Below, piece after piece: positions 12,160 through 23,732 of a stretch of DNA of 64,000 bases (positions are counted from its first letter, which is position 1; every line of letters starts with the position of its first letter). A program made the position numbers and the translations under genes. The notes beneath the pieces were generated by a model, which ran no database searches, was not told the DNA's origin, and worked only from the letters and a program-made list of their open reading frames with translations. Origin of the DNA: Polytrichum commune (Eukaryota; Streptophyta; Polytrichopsida; Polytrichales; Polytrichaceae); NCBI GenBank assembly GCA_950295325.1, contig OX485808.1:4342501-4406500 (forward strand). Reading direction: 5' to 3'.

Positions 12160-14387
12160 GGTTCAGTGTCAATATTTTACCTCCAAGTTTTGTGTACAAG
12201 AGATTATGTAGATAACATTCTTATGGTTACTTTTCTCATAACACTATATATAGCTAACACTTGAAAGACCAATTCAGACTGTAGATAGCCCCCTGTCAAG
12301 ACATGTTTGTTATGATAGACTCTTTGGGAAACTTGCATAACAAATTACCTACTTTGGCAGAGGACTCAAAGACATAAGTCATGGTTAGGAATCTGCATAC
12401 CTCTGAACCAGGACTGTCCACCACACAACAGATTTGTGAGGTAGAGAAACTGTGAATGACGTGAACCCATGATTCGGGATCAAGTCCACTGTTGGTTGGT
12501 CTGTAAATTTATGAAGATAGTTTTGTAGATTGTGGGAATTTCGCAATAAATGAAAACACTTGTGATTTATAGTAATTTATACACACGATTTATACCATGT
12601 GAGTGGCATTTACCTGTATCAGCATTGCATCCAATGGACTGTTAGTTCAAGGATAGACATTCATCTCCTTGGTTCTCGGTTGGTTGTGGAGGCAAAAGAC
12701 ATCTTTTGGGGAATAAACTTTCTATTAATTTCATGATGCAAGTTGTTTTCATAGGGGGGAGGATTAGAACTTTGCGATGTAAAATTTGGGTAATCTTTAT
12801 ATAATTTGTTTAGAGTAAACTCCGAAATTGTCTCGAAGTTTGTTGAGGTCTGTTGAGGTATCATGCACTTGAGTGAGCGTAATGAGCACCAAGTTAGTTT
12901 GCCTTTTGAGAGAGGTCAATCACCTAGAGGGCATTACTACAATTTTGCAACATATGAATGTTGAACAGTCAATTGCATGATTTAGAATAAACTTATGTAT
13001 GCATGAAAGTTTTCCTGGAAGATAGTCTTGTCTACCAAGGAGCAATTCAACTAGTATCTATTCCATTCTCATCCTTTCTGGGATTTATACCACTAAGTTG
13101 CAGTGCAAAATACAGTGATTGTGTTTTGAAAATGCTTCTTTGCAAATCTTACTAATTGGCACCAGAGCCCAGATGATAAGTTCAATTGTTTGAGTGATGT
13201 TTGTGGTTTCAGGTATGTTACTCAAGAGTCTGTGTCTCCTACTACGGGTATTGCACTAGCTAAACTTGTAATGACTGTAGCTCCCCAAAAACATGACGAA
13301 ACAGAAAATTAAGTAGGACATTAGAAGCAGGTACAAACACGGGTTTGATATACCTGATACTTTATGAGCCCAGACTTGATTCAGGAATACAGTCACTTGT
13401 GAGTGACAATGCTGTGGTATAGTTTTTATTTTAAAAAACAAAAAACAAAATGAATAGGAAACAAAGACGTCTCTCACATGCAATTGGGGGAATCATTTGC
13501 AGTATCGAATGTTAGGATTCTCTTGAATGCTGCGCTTTTTTGACATGAAGCTTCTGAAAAGCCTATGAAAACACAAGAGAATCTGGTTGTTTCTTGTAAT
13601 ACTTATATTCGGGTTGGTAAAAACTGATATAGTTTTCAATGAAGCTGGACCATGTTATCTTTGCACTTTAATGCCCAGATATCTATATATATAAAATATA
13701 TATATACAAAACTTTATATGATTCTGGCACGTAAATCTAGATATCTCTTTCTAAAATCACGGTCAAGTGTCTCCTTCACCAACAATGACTCAAAATCAGT
13801 TCTGGTGGACTCACACGTGTGGGTAGTTCAACTAAAATGTTTCCGGTGGCTTCATTTTTTGCACAATTTTCCACTAGACCCAAAACAAGGGTCCACCTCA
13901 GAAAATTCATCAATCTATCTTGAATGGTTTATAAGATTTTAGTGTGATTGAGTGAGGCAAAAGACTTGCTAAGTATCACCAACCCTACTTCTAATTGTGC
14001 ACTGCCCATGAAGATAATGTGGCAATAGTCAAGGGTATCTATGACGTAAGAAAATGTGAACTTATGGCATTGACGTGATATCCTAGACTACTATGCTACG
14101 TAACACTTGTGCGACTCTACATGTGTCCTTCCCTCTTTCCCTCACGTTCCTTTCGTTTCAAAGTCTTTCCCTTCTTCCCCTCCTTTCAATGAGGCTTTCA
14201 TGCACTATCCCTTTCACCTTTCACCTTAGTCCTTTTGTTGGCTATGTCTCATTATGGGATAGAGCCATTGTGAAGACCGCCTTTGAGTGGCCATAAGACC
14301 TGGGTTATGCATGTCAAAACTTACTAGATAAGGTTTGGTGAAGCTTAGTGGAAGTTCAGAACAATTTCCAATTTAATATGAAAAGAG
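12160..14387. other. Intergenic region downstream of ETHE1
   Basis: The beginning should contain the ETHE1 3' UTR. The rest is AT-rich and shows no recognisable coding sequence; short frames at 12661-12864, 13256-13483 and 13652-13942 resemble nothing known. A TA-rich microsatellite lies at about 13681-13708. Confidence 0.45.
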
Positions 14388-14691
14388 CTACGTTAAATAT
14401 GATATCTAGTATCACCAATTCTAATTGTCTTGCTCAATGTTAATTGTAAACCACGGTATAGTATCACCAACACTAAATGCTAACCCAACATTATTTGTCA
14501 TTCCTTGTAAAATTTTGGGGGCATTATAGATTTACAGTGTGGCAATTATTGCCACTTACCAAGTGATTTTTTAATGCAAACTTCAATCATCCATGACAAT
14601 ATTTCTTCACTTATTCATGAAAGGTGTCATCCAAAAAGTCACCATAGTGACATTAAATACCCTATGACACTAAATATCATATTTAGTGTAG
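14388..14691. mobile_element. MITE, palindromic-end family (copy A2)
   Basis: It is inverted relative to copy A1. The right end reads ACACTAAATATCATATTTAG before TGTAG at 14691; the left end is a slightly decayed version (CTACGTTAAATATGATATCT). Internal words shared with the other copies include AACATTATTTGTCATTCC, ATAGATTTACAGTGT and CAATCATCCATGACAATA. Length about 304 bp, without coding capacity. Confidence 0.78.
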
Positions 14692-15331
14692 TCATTAAAA
14701 AGAATTGTTTTCAAAATATCATTTTAAGACAAAGCAAACCCACATTCCCTTGTTTGTCTCCCTTTGTCTTTGTATACTTTACACTAAGCTCATTGAAACC
14801 TTAATTATAAGTTTGACAACTGTTCGTGCACTCCTCGTTCATAATCTTCATGATTCATCTGTTTACTTAAGCCAATGTATACATGTTTTTGTTTGCTTAA
14901 TGCAATTATGGAAAAATACAGGTATTATTAAAAGCTGAGTGAGCAATTTGGTTTTATTCAATAGTGCATATTTTTAATAAACAAATGCACATTCTCGCAA
15001 TATCCCATGAATACATTGTTTACTAGCATAATTACTAACTGGGGCTTCACAATACTACACACAACCGTCCATGATGAATTTGTCTTACAATCAAACATGG
15101 TGGATTTCATAACAGTCCTTTTTGCATAAGTTGAAAACTCTAAACCCTACTATGTTTGCTTACACTCAACATCTTTGATGCTTATGAGCACATGTGTAGG
15201 TATATGTGTCTTAGGGGTTGTTGTTGGTATTCACACAAAAGCAAATGAAGGCATATGATTGCATAGGTGGGTGCCACCTGGGTGTATCATCAAAAATCAA
15301 ACCTTTGTTGCGGAGGACAAATCCTGGGGGG
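14692..15331. other. Gene-free stretch
   Basis: AT-rich intergenic sequence between a MITE copy and the left repeat of an LTR-like element. I see no gene, RNA gene or repeat with clear ends here. Confidence 0.4.
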
Positions 15332-18300
15332 TGGACTCTTCATATCATATATGAATTAACATGAGTACAAAAAGGCATATTATTTGAGGTATTAGTGTAT
15401 ACATAAGGGAGAGGCATTACTTTCTCTATTGTGTATATTTAAAAAGGCTATTAAGAATTTTGAAGTAAAGGTAGATGTATAAAAGGGGTCCCTAAGGTTT
15501 AGAGGGAATTTTTTTGACAAATATAGATGTGTTAGTTTCATCCAATTCACATTTCTATCCATCATTGTCATATGGTAATAGTCCTCAATGACAACCATGT
15601 CCATTGTTGTTAGGATTTACATTTGGATTCTAGGTTTTTACAAAGTGGAGGCTCTTGGAATGCTCATGGACTCCCTTGAGTTTTGCTCATCGGATTGTGG
15701 CTAAGTCATTGTACTCTTGTTTTTGTTTGTTTGATGCAATCGTTGAGTTACATGTTGTCGCAACCCTTGCTAGCTCACCTTAACTTATCTTCACCGTTTC
15801 ACAACTCTAGCAAGTGTTACGAGTGTTAACCTTGCACATCCCACACACGCGCATCATTAGCTCCCCATACCAAACTTCAAGCTCATAGCTTGGTTACCAA
15901 ACCCTCCTACACATGCATTCAGGACTTTCCCTTTAGTAGATAGCCAATGGTTAGGTGCAGACTTCCATTCATGTTTATCCAATCTTGAGTTCATCGCATT
16001 GCTAGAGTAACACCACAACAACTTGAAGCATACTTGGCAACTTCACCCCCACGTTGGGCCGACGCCCGTGGAGGCCATGTTGTTTTGCAACGGACAGGGC
16101 TGATCGGCAAAACCGCCTTCCCTTATAAGCCTTTAGAATTTCACACATGGCCCCTACCCCACCATCAAGTCACATTTTGTCTCTCTCCTAAGAGTTGGGG
16201 CTAGATAGACGTTTTCCCTTAGCCGTTGGGGTTGGAGCCCCCCAGCAACTTCAAACCTCCATAACTTTGTTGTCTAATCTCCGAGTCTATCAAGCGACCA
16301 GTCCATCGACATTTTTTATTTTATTTTTTTTGCGTAGATGCCGATAGACTCCTCTTTTCCCCCATTCAAGCAAGTATTGCGGGAGTTATGCATGTCCCAA
16401 CTGCGGCAGTTTTGGGTGCCACTCCCGAGTCATTGTTGTCCCACCACAACACCCCCTGGAGTGTTGGGCGATGTCCCTACGCAGCGCCCCACTCAAATTG
16501 CCACATCTCCTAGCTCACACCTCCAATCGGGGAGTTATTGAGTATTATAGAATCTGGACGCCATAACTACCCAATGTTTGTGGCCTTACCCTTGTGACTC
16601 CTAGTCTTTATGGGTGGGAGGTGTTCTCAATGCTTGGGGCCCTCACCCGCACTGGGATCGCTTGGGTCCTCTCACCTATTGCGCCACAAGTCACAAGTGT
16701 CACTAAGGGGTCCCCCTTGTGCCCATGGGGTTACAGACACTCCTCATGAAGAGATGCGTGACACATGCTATGACATTCTTTTGATTGTTTGTTATCCTCT
16801 CATTCTTCATGGGCATGTAATCCTTATGAGCATTCATCTATGGACATGTGTTTGTTTGTTTGATGTTCAAGTGTAAGGCATGTTTGGTGGCAACAAACTT
16901 TCGTATTCCATGTCGATACATTGCAAAGCCAAGAGATATTCGGCTAAGAAATTGGAGGTTTGCATTGTGATGGGATAGTGGCAGTTGTGACAAATGCAAG
17001 GTGATTGGACAAATGGGCCAAGTTCAATGGATATAGGATGTGATACGTTGAGTGCATACTTTATTGAAGGGCATGAGGAGTGACTTAAATTGTATGTTTT
17101 ATTTTGAATTATGACACATTGCTCCACTCACCTCCAAACATGCTTGCTAAGCAAGTCTCAAACATCTCGAGACATGATAACTGACAACCAATTTAATGTT
17201 GCCAAACTTTGTAAAAGGCACAAACCAATATTGATTGGTGAAAAAAATTACAAATATGCCAATGGAAATTTGAGCCATTTCATTTTCTCCTCCATGGTCC
17301 CTTGTACCCTCACAACCTCATAGATTGTCTTGAAAACTTGTTAAAAAAGCCTAGGCTGCCATTTTGCACCCATCTTGTGGAAAGAGTTTTGTTCGGTAGT
17401 TCTCAACCCCATTCCAAATCACTATCTTTTTCATTAGGTAGACCTCCTTGTTTTCTCCTTCAACTCGTCCATCAACTTCTTCTTCTTCTTCTCTCTTGGG
17501 GTTGTCATGCAATTTGATAGTATTGTTTTTCATTGCAAGAACACACTTGAATTTTTCTCACTTGAGAAGGTGAAACTTTTATGTCGTGCTAGTTTTCATG
17601 GATCTTATGAAATTTTTTGTGTATATATATATATATATTATACACACACATACATATAGCTTTCTTTTCTAAAATATTAAATTGGTTTCGTTTTGGACTT
17701 GGGCTTGGAAGGTTGTGCCTTCTTTAAAAGTGAAGGCTATTATCTGCCTCTTTTGTCCTTTCCCATGTTATCCCACGTTCACCCTCATTTGACTTCCATT
17801 TTCCTATTGAGATATTGCACATGCATTGTTGTTTAGTCTCGCCCAAGCAAGTCAATCACATAACATTATTCAAATTCATAGCAATGTTATGTGGGACTGA
17901 CAACATTCCAAGTAGTATTCCCAAATATTCTCCACATTCAAATTGAATGTGGAAAATATCTGGGAATACTACGTGGAATATTGTTCATTTCACATAACAT
18001 TGTTATGAATATGAATAATGTTATAGATGTATTAATTTCATACAAAGGAATCATAATTAAAATAAATTAAAATTTGTTGAGAAATTTTTTAAAACCCTAA
18101 ACCCTATTGAGATGGATATCCATTGGCTGCTCTTGATCATCTCGGCACCCTAAGCTGTTAAATCGAGATGCATCGTATAAGAACAATTCAAATAAATTGA
18201 CTGTGAATTATCTCACAACTATGTGACTTCGATTACATTGTCGATGGGTAATTTCTCAAGCATGTGAATTCCCGTAGATCTCGTAATGTTCTACACGGTG

Positions 18301-18885
18301 ACGATGTTCTCAAGAAATAGGTGCATGTTTTAGTGTTCAATCTCTAAGGAAAATTTGTTGCTCGTGTCACATGTGGACAAAAAGTTGTAGTTGGATGCAC
18401 AAACTCCATAGATGACTATGTTAAAGTTCTTCGGAGGGATTTATATGGCATAAGTAAATCAAGGAGGTGGACTCTTCATACCACTTATATACTAACGTGA
18501 GTGTAAGAAGGGGTATTATTTGAGCATTAGCGTACATAGTATACATAAGAGGGAGAGGTATTAATTTTCTCTAGTGTGTACATTTAAAAAGACCATCATT
18601 TTCCTTGAAGTAAAGGTGGATGTACAAAAGGGGTCCCAAAGCTTCAGAGAATTTTTGACAATAAATGTGTTAGTTTCAACTAATTCACATTTTCATACAC
18701 TGTTGTCATATGGTAATAGCTCCCAATGACCCCCTTGTCCATTCTTGTTAGGGATTGCATTTGGGTTATAAGACAAACGAGAGGTTATTGGAGTGCTCAT
18801 ATGCCCCGTTGAGTTTTGTTCTTTGCATTGTGACTAAGTTATTTTGCTTTTGTCTTTGTTTGTTTGATGCAATTGTTGAGTTACG
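15332..18885 (+). mobile_element. Old LTR-retrotransposon-like element without recognisable genes
   Basis: Two direct repeats of about 420 bp, 15332-15752 and 18468-18885, are roughly three-quarters identical by eye and run in the same order throughout. Each starts TGGACTCTTCAT. The left copy ends GAGTTACA, giving TG...CA ends, and the right copy is preceded by the purine run AAGGAGG, like a polypurine tract. About 2.7 kb lies between them. I recognise no gag, protease, integrase or reverse transcriptase there, so it resembles a non-autonomous (TRIM/LARD-type) element. The divergence of the two ends says it is old and broken. No target duplication was recognised. The family is unassigned. Confidence 0.55.
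17860..18024. mobile_element. Long near-perfect foldback (82-bp arms)
   Basis: The two halves are inverted copies of one another around a centre near 17942 (CATTCAAATTGAATG), with almost no loop. The outer ends are ATAACATTATTC and GAATAATGTTAT. Arms of about 82 bp differ at only a small number of places. It sits inside the 15332-18885 LTR-like element, so it is younger than that insertion. Most likely it is a foldback MITE; a transcript would form a long hairpin. Confidence 0.8.
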
Positions 18886-19062
18886 TGCTATGGATGAAAA
18901 ATGTACAATGGCTTTCTTATTAGACAGTGAACATGGATTTTACATGACTTAAGGCATCCTTAATTTATGATTTATATTTTGTATATGTAGTGGAGACATT
19001 TATCACATTAAATTTAAAATATTAATATAAATACATGAGTCTATTTTCTAGCTTTCCGTTAG

Positions 19063-19096
<34 letters not shown>

Positions 19097-20719
19097 TTTT
19101 ATTTATTTTTCCTTTATAAACTTCTTGTATACAAGGGGTTTAATCTCATAGTAATCCACACACGTCATTTAGGTTTTCAATGAAGAGTTCACTCCCCAGG
19201 TAAGTAACTAACCATGGAAATTGTTACAACAATGGAATCATTATGATGATAACTCTTTGTATCTGCCAACCCTTAAGCCCCCCCCCCCTTCAAGCTATTG
19301 GGGGAAGTAAAGGGGGGGGGGGTTGTGCAAGTCCCGTGCAAAACAATAACTTTGACACTTATGTTCATGTATGCTTGTGTATAGATATGTATAACCATAT
19401 GAAAGAGCCATGTTCTCAAACAACTTGGAGTCCAAGAATACAACGTATTTACACTCAAGATTCTATACATAATTGTATATAACTCTTCTTTGGTGTACAT
19501 ACACATTCGAATGCGTACACGAGTGATGAGTGGTGAGTGGTAATTTATGAGCGATTAGTAGTTAATTGTGGGCAATAAGGAACATGCTAGCCAAATTGAC
19601 ATGTGAATAGGGATGACAAATGGAATTTCAACCCATGTGTTTGTACTGCACGAACTACATAGTGTATGAAATGGCACCCATTACTATGGAATTCTGAAAA
19701 CACTGACAATTGAATGTTGTATTTTGTTATAATGTAATGAAAATATTATTGTATTTAACCAAAAAAGAAAATTAGACACATGTGTCATATAATGACATTT
19801 ATTGGTAATATTATGAAAAATTGACTAACATGACTACTTGTGTCCAACCACACCGGCAAGCTCAAGAAGATGAATGGCGTTGTTGTATATTATGTTGGAG
19901 GATGAATGAACATCTCGTTTTCGAAATTCACTTTGCAAAGAAATTTGAACACATAGTTTATGTGTTTCCAGTATATTTATATTTTATTTCCTCCAAAGTC
20001 CATGATGACATTTCGGTGAAGTCCAGACACATGCATTGAGGGATATCACTAGGTGTTGTCCTCCTTGACACAATGTTGATTATCACTCCAAAAGTTGGAT
20101 ATGGATTGGCCGTGATTCCAACAACGTCGTATTTGTCCATGAGCCCGACAATCTCTCATTTATTTTTGTGATCTACCGTAGGTGTTGCTGCATTTTGACA
20201 AACTATCTTCGAATACCTTGAAGTTGGTGGGCATCATGATTCGATGGGATGCGAAAATGCGACCTAGGAATGGAGAGCATCACGATAGCCCATAGCCTCG
20301 ATTGTAATGTAAGTACCTCCCTCTATTGCAATTGTGATCCAGTGTCCTCAAACGCCAACACCTCCTCCCTTGAGAGATTGGCGCCTATTGTCATTGGCCA
20401 TGTGTTAGGTACTACATGTCAATCTAATACATACATCTTCTTGTTGCCATTCACACAGTGCTTGATATCGTCAAAGAAAAACCAAAATTCATACTCCACA
20501 TTGTTGTCCAAAAAAAAATCTGGAAACATGAAAACCAAAATTTAAGAAATACGAAACATAAATAATGTGCATGGAAGCTCACCATGTCGGTTTGAAAAAA
20601 TATGTTGACTTATGAACATATTCTGTTTGTTTGTTTTCAAACATCAACATATTCTTCTTGTTGACATCAAATTATTATGAGCCACACCAATTCCCAAAAA
20701 ACATGGATCCTCCAAAAAG
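18886..20719. other. Gene-free stretch with microsatellites
   Basis: No gene is recognised. A (TA)n run followed by (CA)n lies at about 19063-19096. A C-run and a G-run face each other at about 19279-19288 and 19312-19322. The rest is AT-rich sequence with short frames that match nothing known. Confidence 0.45.
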
Positions 20720-21076
20720 GTACACTTCATATGATATTTAGTGTCATATGGTATTTGATGTCACTATGATAATTTTTTGGATAACACTACTTGTGAATAA
20801 GTGAAAATAATACCGTCATGGATGATGGACGAGTTCATCCGTTGGTGAAAACCCTACCTTCTCTTGTCAGCAACTTGTGATGAAATATTGTCGTGGATGA
20901 AAAAAAGTGACAGTAATTGCAAACAATGTAAATCTATAATCCCCCCATAAAGTTAACAAGGAATGACAAGGAGTGTTGGGTTAACATTTAGTGTTGGCGA
21001 CACTATACTGCAGTTTCCAATTAGTATTGAGCAAGACAATGAAAATTGGTGACACTAAATATCTTATTTAGTGTAG
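20720..21076. mobile_element. MITE, palindromic-end family (copy A3)
   Basis: It has the same orientation and inner order as copy A1. The left end is TACACTTCATATGATATTTA (20721) and the right end TATTTAGTGTAG (21076). Shared inner words include CATGGATGATGGACGAG, AAAACCCTACCTTCT, TGTGATGAAATATTGTC and GGAATGACAAGGAGTGTTGG. It lies about 1.2 kb upstream of the NUP50 start codon. Confidence 0.82.
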
Positions 21077-22071
21077 TTACTCCACACTAATGCTAACTAA
21101 AACAAAATACTTAACATATATATACACACACGCGCACATATATAATAAATCGATGTACCTTTAGGATGGTGCCAAGGTGGACGATCAGGCTTGGTGGTGA
21201 CGCAGCCAGGGCAGCAGAATTTGGAAATGCGAGCCAATGGAAGCGGCGCTACGTGGCAGGTGACATGTAAGCTAGCTTCAGTAGCGCCGGCTGCCCCCCC
21301 TCCCCTGCCTGTTCAATTGTGTGACTTACCAGCTTACCCAAAACCCATCCCTAGCTTATTAGCATGGCACATTCATTCAATGAGAGTCCCACAGCGGCCA
21401 TCTCAAAACTCCCTCCTTCCTTCGCTTACTTATCAGTATGGCCAATGTCCATGGTAGTAGGGTTTCTCTCCTCTTCCTCACTCCCACTGCCTCCGGGACG
21501 ACGACCACTCCGACGGTGCAGTTTTAGGGTTCACTCCCATCCCACCCATTCCCATTCCACCCATTCGTATTCCTATTCCAAGATCATCAACCCCTGCCCT
21601 TTCACTCACTCATTTATTTATTTATTTCACTTGCTGCTGCTGCTGCTGCTGTGGCGGACTGCTCAAGGCGCGGTGGCAGCAGGAGGGATCGCACAAGTTT
21701 GATTCAATCACCAAGTCTTTTAGGTCCGCTTCTTGCTGCTTCTTGTGGTTTGGTGTTGGGTTGGTGTTGGAGTGAGGAGAGGGGGAGAGGAAAAATTGAT
21801 GTGTTTTGTTTTGTTTTGTTTTGTTTCTGGTTATGGTGGGGGCGAGAGTTGGAGTTTGATTGTGGGAGAGTTTTGGAGATTTTGGACACGCAGGAAGATG
21901 GGTGATGATCTTGTGATGATGGGTGTATGGCGATGGGGTGGGTGTGATGATGGGAGACTTTTGAAGGGAGTGTTTGAAAGGGGTTTTGATGATGTTGTGA
22001 TGACATTCAATGTTGGTGTTTTTCTGGTTATGATGATGGCTTTGTAGTAGGGCTTGTGAGGAGTCCGTGAG

Positions 22072-22123
<52 letters not shown>

Positions 22124-22292
22124 GGTGGTGGTGGTGATGAGTCATTAGGGTTTCCTTCCTTTCTTGCGCATCATGAAGACGTTTAGATGTTTAGAGGTTT
22201 TTTGGAGGTTCTGAGGTGTTCATCACGTGTGACTGGCTGGTTGCTGCAGATTAGATTTGTGAACAATTTTGTCATTTGAGAAGGGGACAACG
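21077..22292 (+). promoter_or_regulatory. Promoter and 5' leader region of the NUP50 gene
   Basis: This stretch lies between a MITE and the NUP50 start codon. A CT-rich segment with a (TGC)n run at about 21631-21651 is followed by a G-rich segment and a (TTG)n microsatellite of about 18 units (about 22069-22122) that changes into GGT repeats. The sequence GGTTGCTGCAG ending near 22250 looks like a 3' splice site, so a 5'-UTR intron is plausible. Apparent open frames here on both strands are explained by the triplet repeats. Confidence 0.5.
22069..22136. repeat. (TTG)n/(GGT)n microsatellite in the NUP50 leader
   Basis: About 18 uninterrupted TTG triplets are followed by several GTG/GGT triplets, roughly 160 bp upstream of the NUP50 start codon. 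On the minus strand it would read as an Asn/His run, which is a repeat artefact and not a gene. Confidence 0.93.
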
Positions 22293-23732
22293 ATGGCATC
22301 AGCCGATGAGAGTCCTGGGAATGGCTCATCAAAGAAACGGGTGGCATCACGCCAGATTAGTAAAGACGATGACCCGGAGGTAGAAGAAGAGGAAACGCCC
22401 ATGGAGGGGGGCACATTTAGGAGAGCGCCGGAAGCAGTTCTTGCCAACAGACGCATAGTTAAAGTTCGGAGGACCCCAGGTGCTGGGGCTGCCCCCGCCG
22501 CAGCAGCCGCTAATCCGTTTGCGTCCATCCGGCTGGTACCACCCTCTGTGGCTGAAGCAGCAGCGGTTCCCACAAACCCAAAAGCAGATCCTATCGTTGA
22601 GGTTCCCGAGGCAGACATGGTGAAGGCGGAGGAAAGCGGAGTGAAGGATTTGAATCAATCTGTCGAGGAAACAACAATAACGGAGACTGTAACGACGGAG
22701 ACTGTAACAACGGAGACAGTTACAGAGGTTGTGGAGGAGACAGTAATCAGCGAGGCAAAGGAGGCAGAAGAGAAAACAGGGATTACCAACGGAGAGAAGG
22801 TGGATGAGAAGGTAGTAGAGAAAGGGGGAGCCAGGGGAGACGGTGCTGCGCTTGGTCCGAGTGGCTCAAGCTCAGAGACATTCCAGCAGCTGTCTTCAGC
22901 GAAGAATGCATTTTCTGGGTCATTTGGTACAGGATTTTCTGCCTCAAGTATTACCTTCGGAAGTACACTATCAACTCCCTCAACTGGATTTGGTGCTTTT
23001 ACTACGGGTGGTGCATTTGGCGGGTCGGGGTCAGCCTTTGGCTCGGGTTCCACATTCGGGTCAGGCCTATTTGGATCAAGTTCAGGGACAACAGCATTCC
23101 CGTCATTGAATTCTGTTTTTGGAAAGAGTAATGGAAGCAGCACGTTTCAGTTATTCGGGTCGAGTCCGGCGGCCGCAACAGCGCCCCCTCCAAGCACTGG
23201 AGCTCCCACTTCGACAGGGATGACCTTGCAGGAGGTACCAGTGGAAACTGGAGAGGAGAAAGAGAAGGCAGTGTTCGCAGCGGATGCGTCATTGTTTGAG
23301 TTTCTTGATGGTGGGTGGAAGGAGCGGGGGAGAGGTGAGATTAAGGTGAATGTGCGTGAAGATGCACAACGCAGGTCTCGCTTAGTGATGAGGTCGAAAG
23401 GGAACTTGCGTTTGCTTCTGAATGCAAATATATTCCCGGACATGAAGATCACCAAGATGGACAATAGAGGAGTAACTTTTGCTTGTGTGAATTCCACGAA
23501 TGATGCAAAAGCAGGGTTGACAACATATGCATTGAAAATGAAAGACCCCCAGATAGCTGGGGAGTTCCTCTCGACGGTGGAAATCCATAAGGGATCAACA
23601 ACAAATGCAGGGGAGCCCCGGACTCCTGAGAGTTCCCCTAAAGCTGTGGAAAGACCTGCAAAGGTGGCTGAGGAGGCCCCCAGGGATCTTGAAGCAGGCG
23701 GCGGGAGTGAAACAGCGAGTGTGAATGTGTGA
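22293..23732 (+). CDS. NUP50: NUP50-like nucleoporin with FG repeats and RanBP1 domain
   Basis: One coding exon of 479 residues from ATG at 22293; the frame is also open a few codons upstream but only through a non-ATG start. The N-terminal block SKKRVASRQISKDDDPE...TFRRAPEAVLANRRIVKVRR matches the conserved start of plant NUP50, the importin-alpha binding region. A Thr/Val/Glu-rich stretch with repeated TETVTTETV lies near residues 125-160. FG-type repeats (GFG, AFG, FGSG, LFGS) span about residues 195-310. A Ran-binding domain spans about 328-432 (FEFLDGGWKERGRGEIKVN..., RLLLNANIFPDMKI). NUP50 sits on the nuclear side of the pore and helps recycle importin-alpha through RanGTP. Many relatives have introns, so the intronless coding region is worth noting. 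Confidence 0.92.
   Translation: MASADESPGNGSSKKRVASRQISKDDDPEVEEEETPMEGGTFRRAPEAVLANRRIVKVRRTPGAGAAPAAAAANPFASIRLVPPSVAEAAAVPTNPKADPIVEVPEADMVKAEESGVKDLNQSVEETTITETVTTETVTTETVTEVVEETVISEAKEAEEKTGITNGEKVDEKVVEKGGARGDGAALGPSGSSSETFQQLSSAKNAFSGSFGTGFSASSITFGSTLSTPSTGFGAFTTGGAFGGSGSAFGSGSTFGSGLFGSSSGTTAFPSLNSVFGKSNGSSTFQLFGSSPAAATAPPPSTGAPTSTGMTLQEVPVETGEEKEKAVFAADASLFEFLDGGWKERGRGEIKVNVREDAQRRSRLVMRSKGNLRLLLNANIFPDMKITKMDNRGVTFACVNSTNDAKAGLTTYALKMKDPQIAGEFLSTVEIHKGSTTNAGEPRTPESSPKAVERPAKVAEEAPRDLEAGGGSETASVNV

Noticed and set aside
21831-22145. Minus-strand Asn/His-rich open frame
   Set aside because: It is produced by the (TTG)n/(GGT)n microsatellite.
22655-23143. Long minus-strand open frame opposite NUP50 (and others at 23147-23782)
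   Set aside because: These are shadows of the GC-rich, repetitive NUP50 coding strand; they have no family match and the plus-strand gene explains them.
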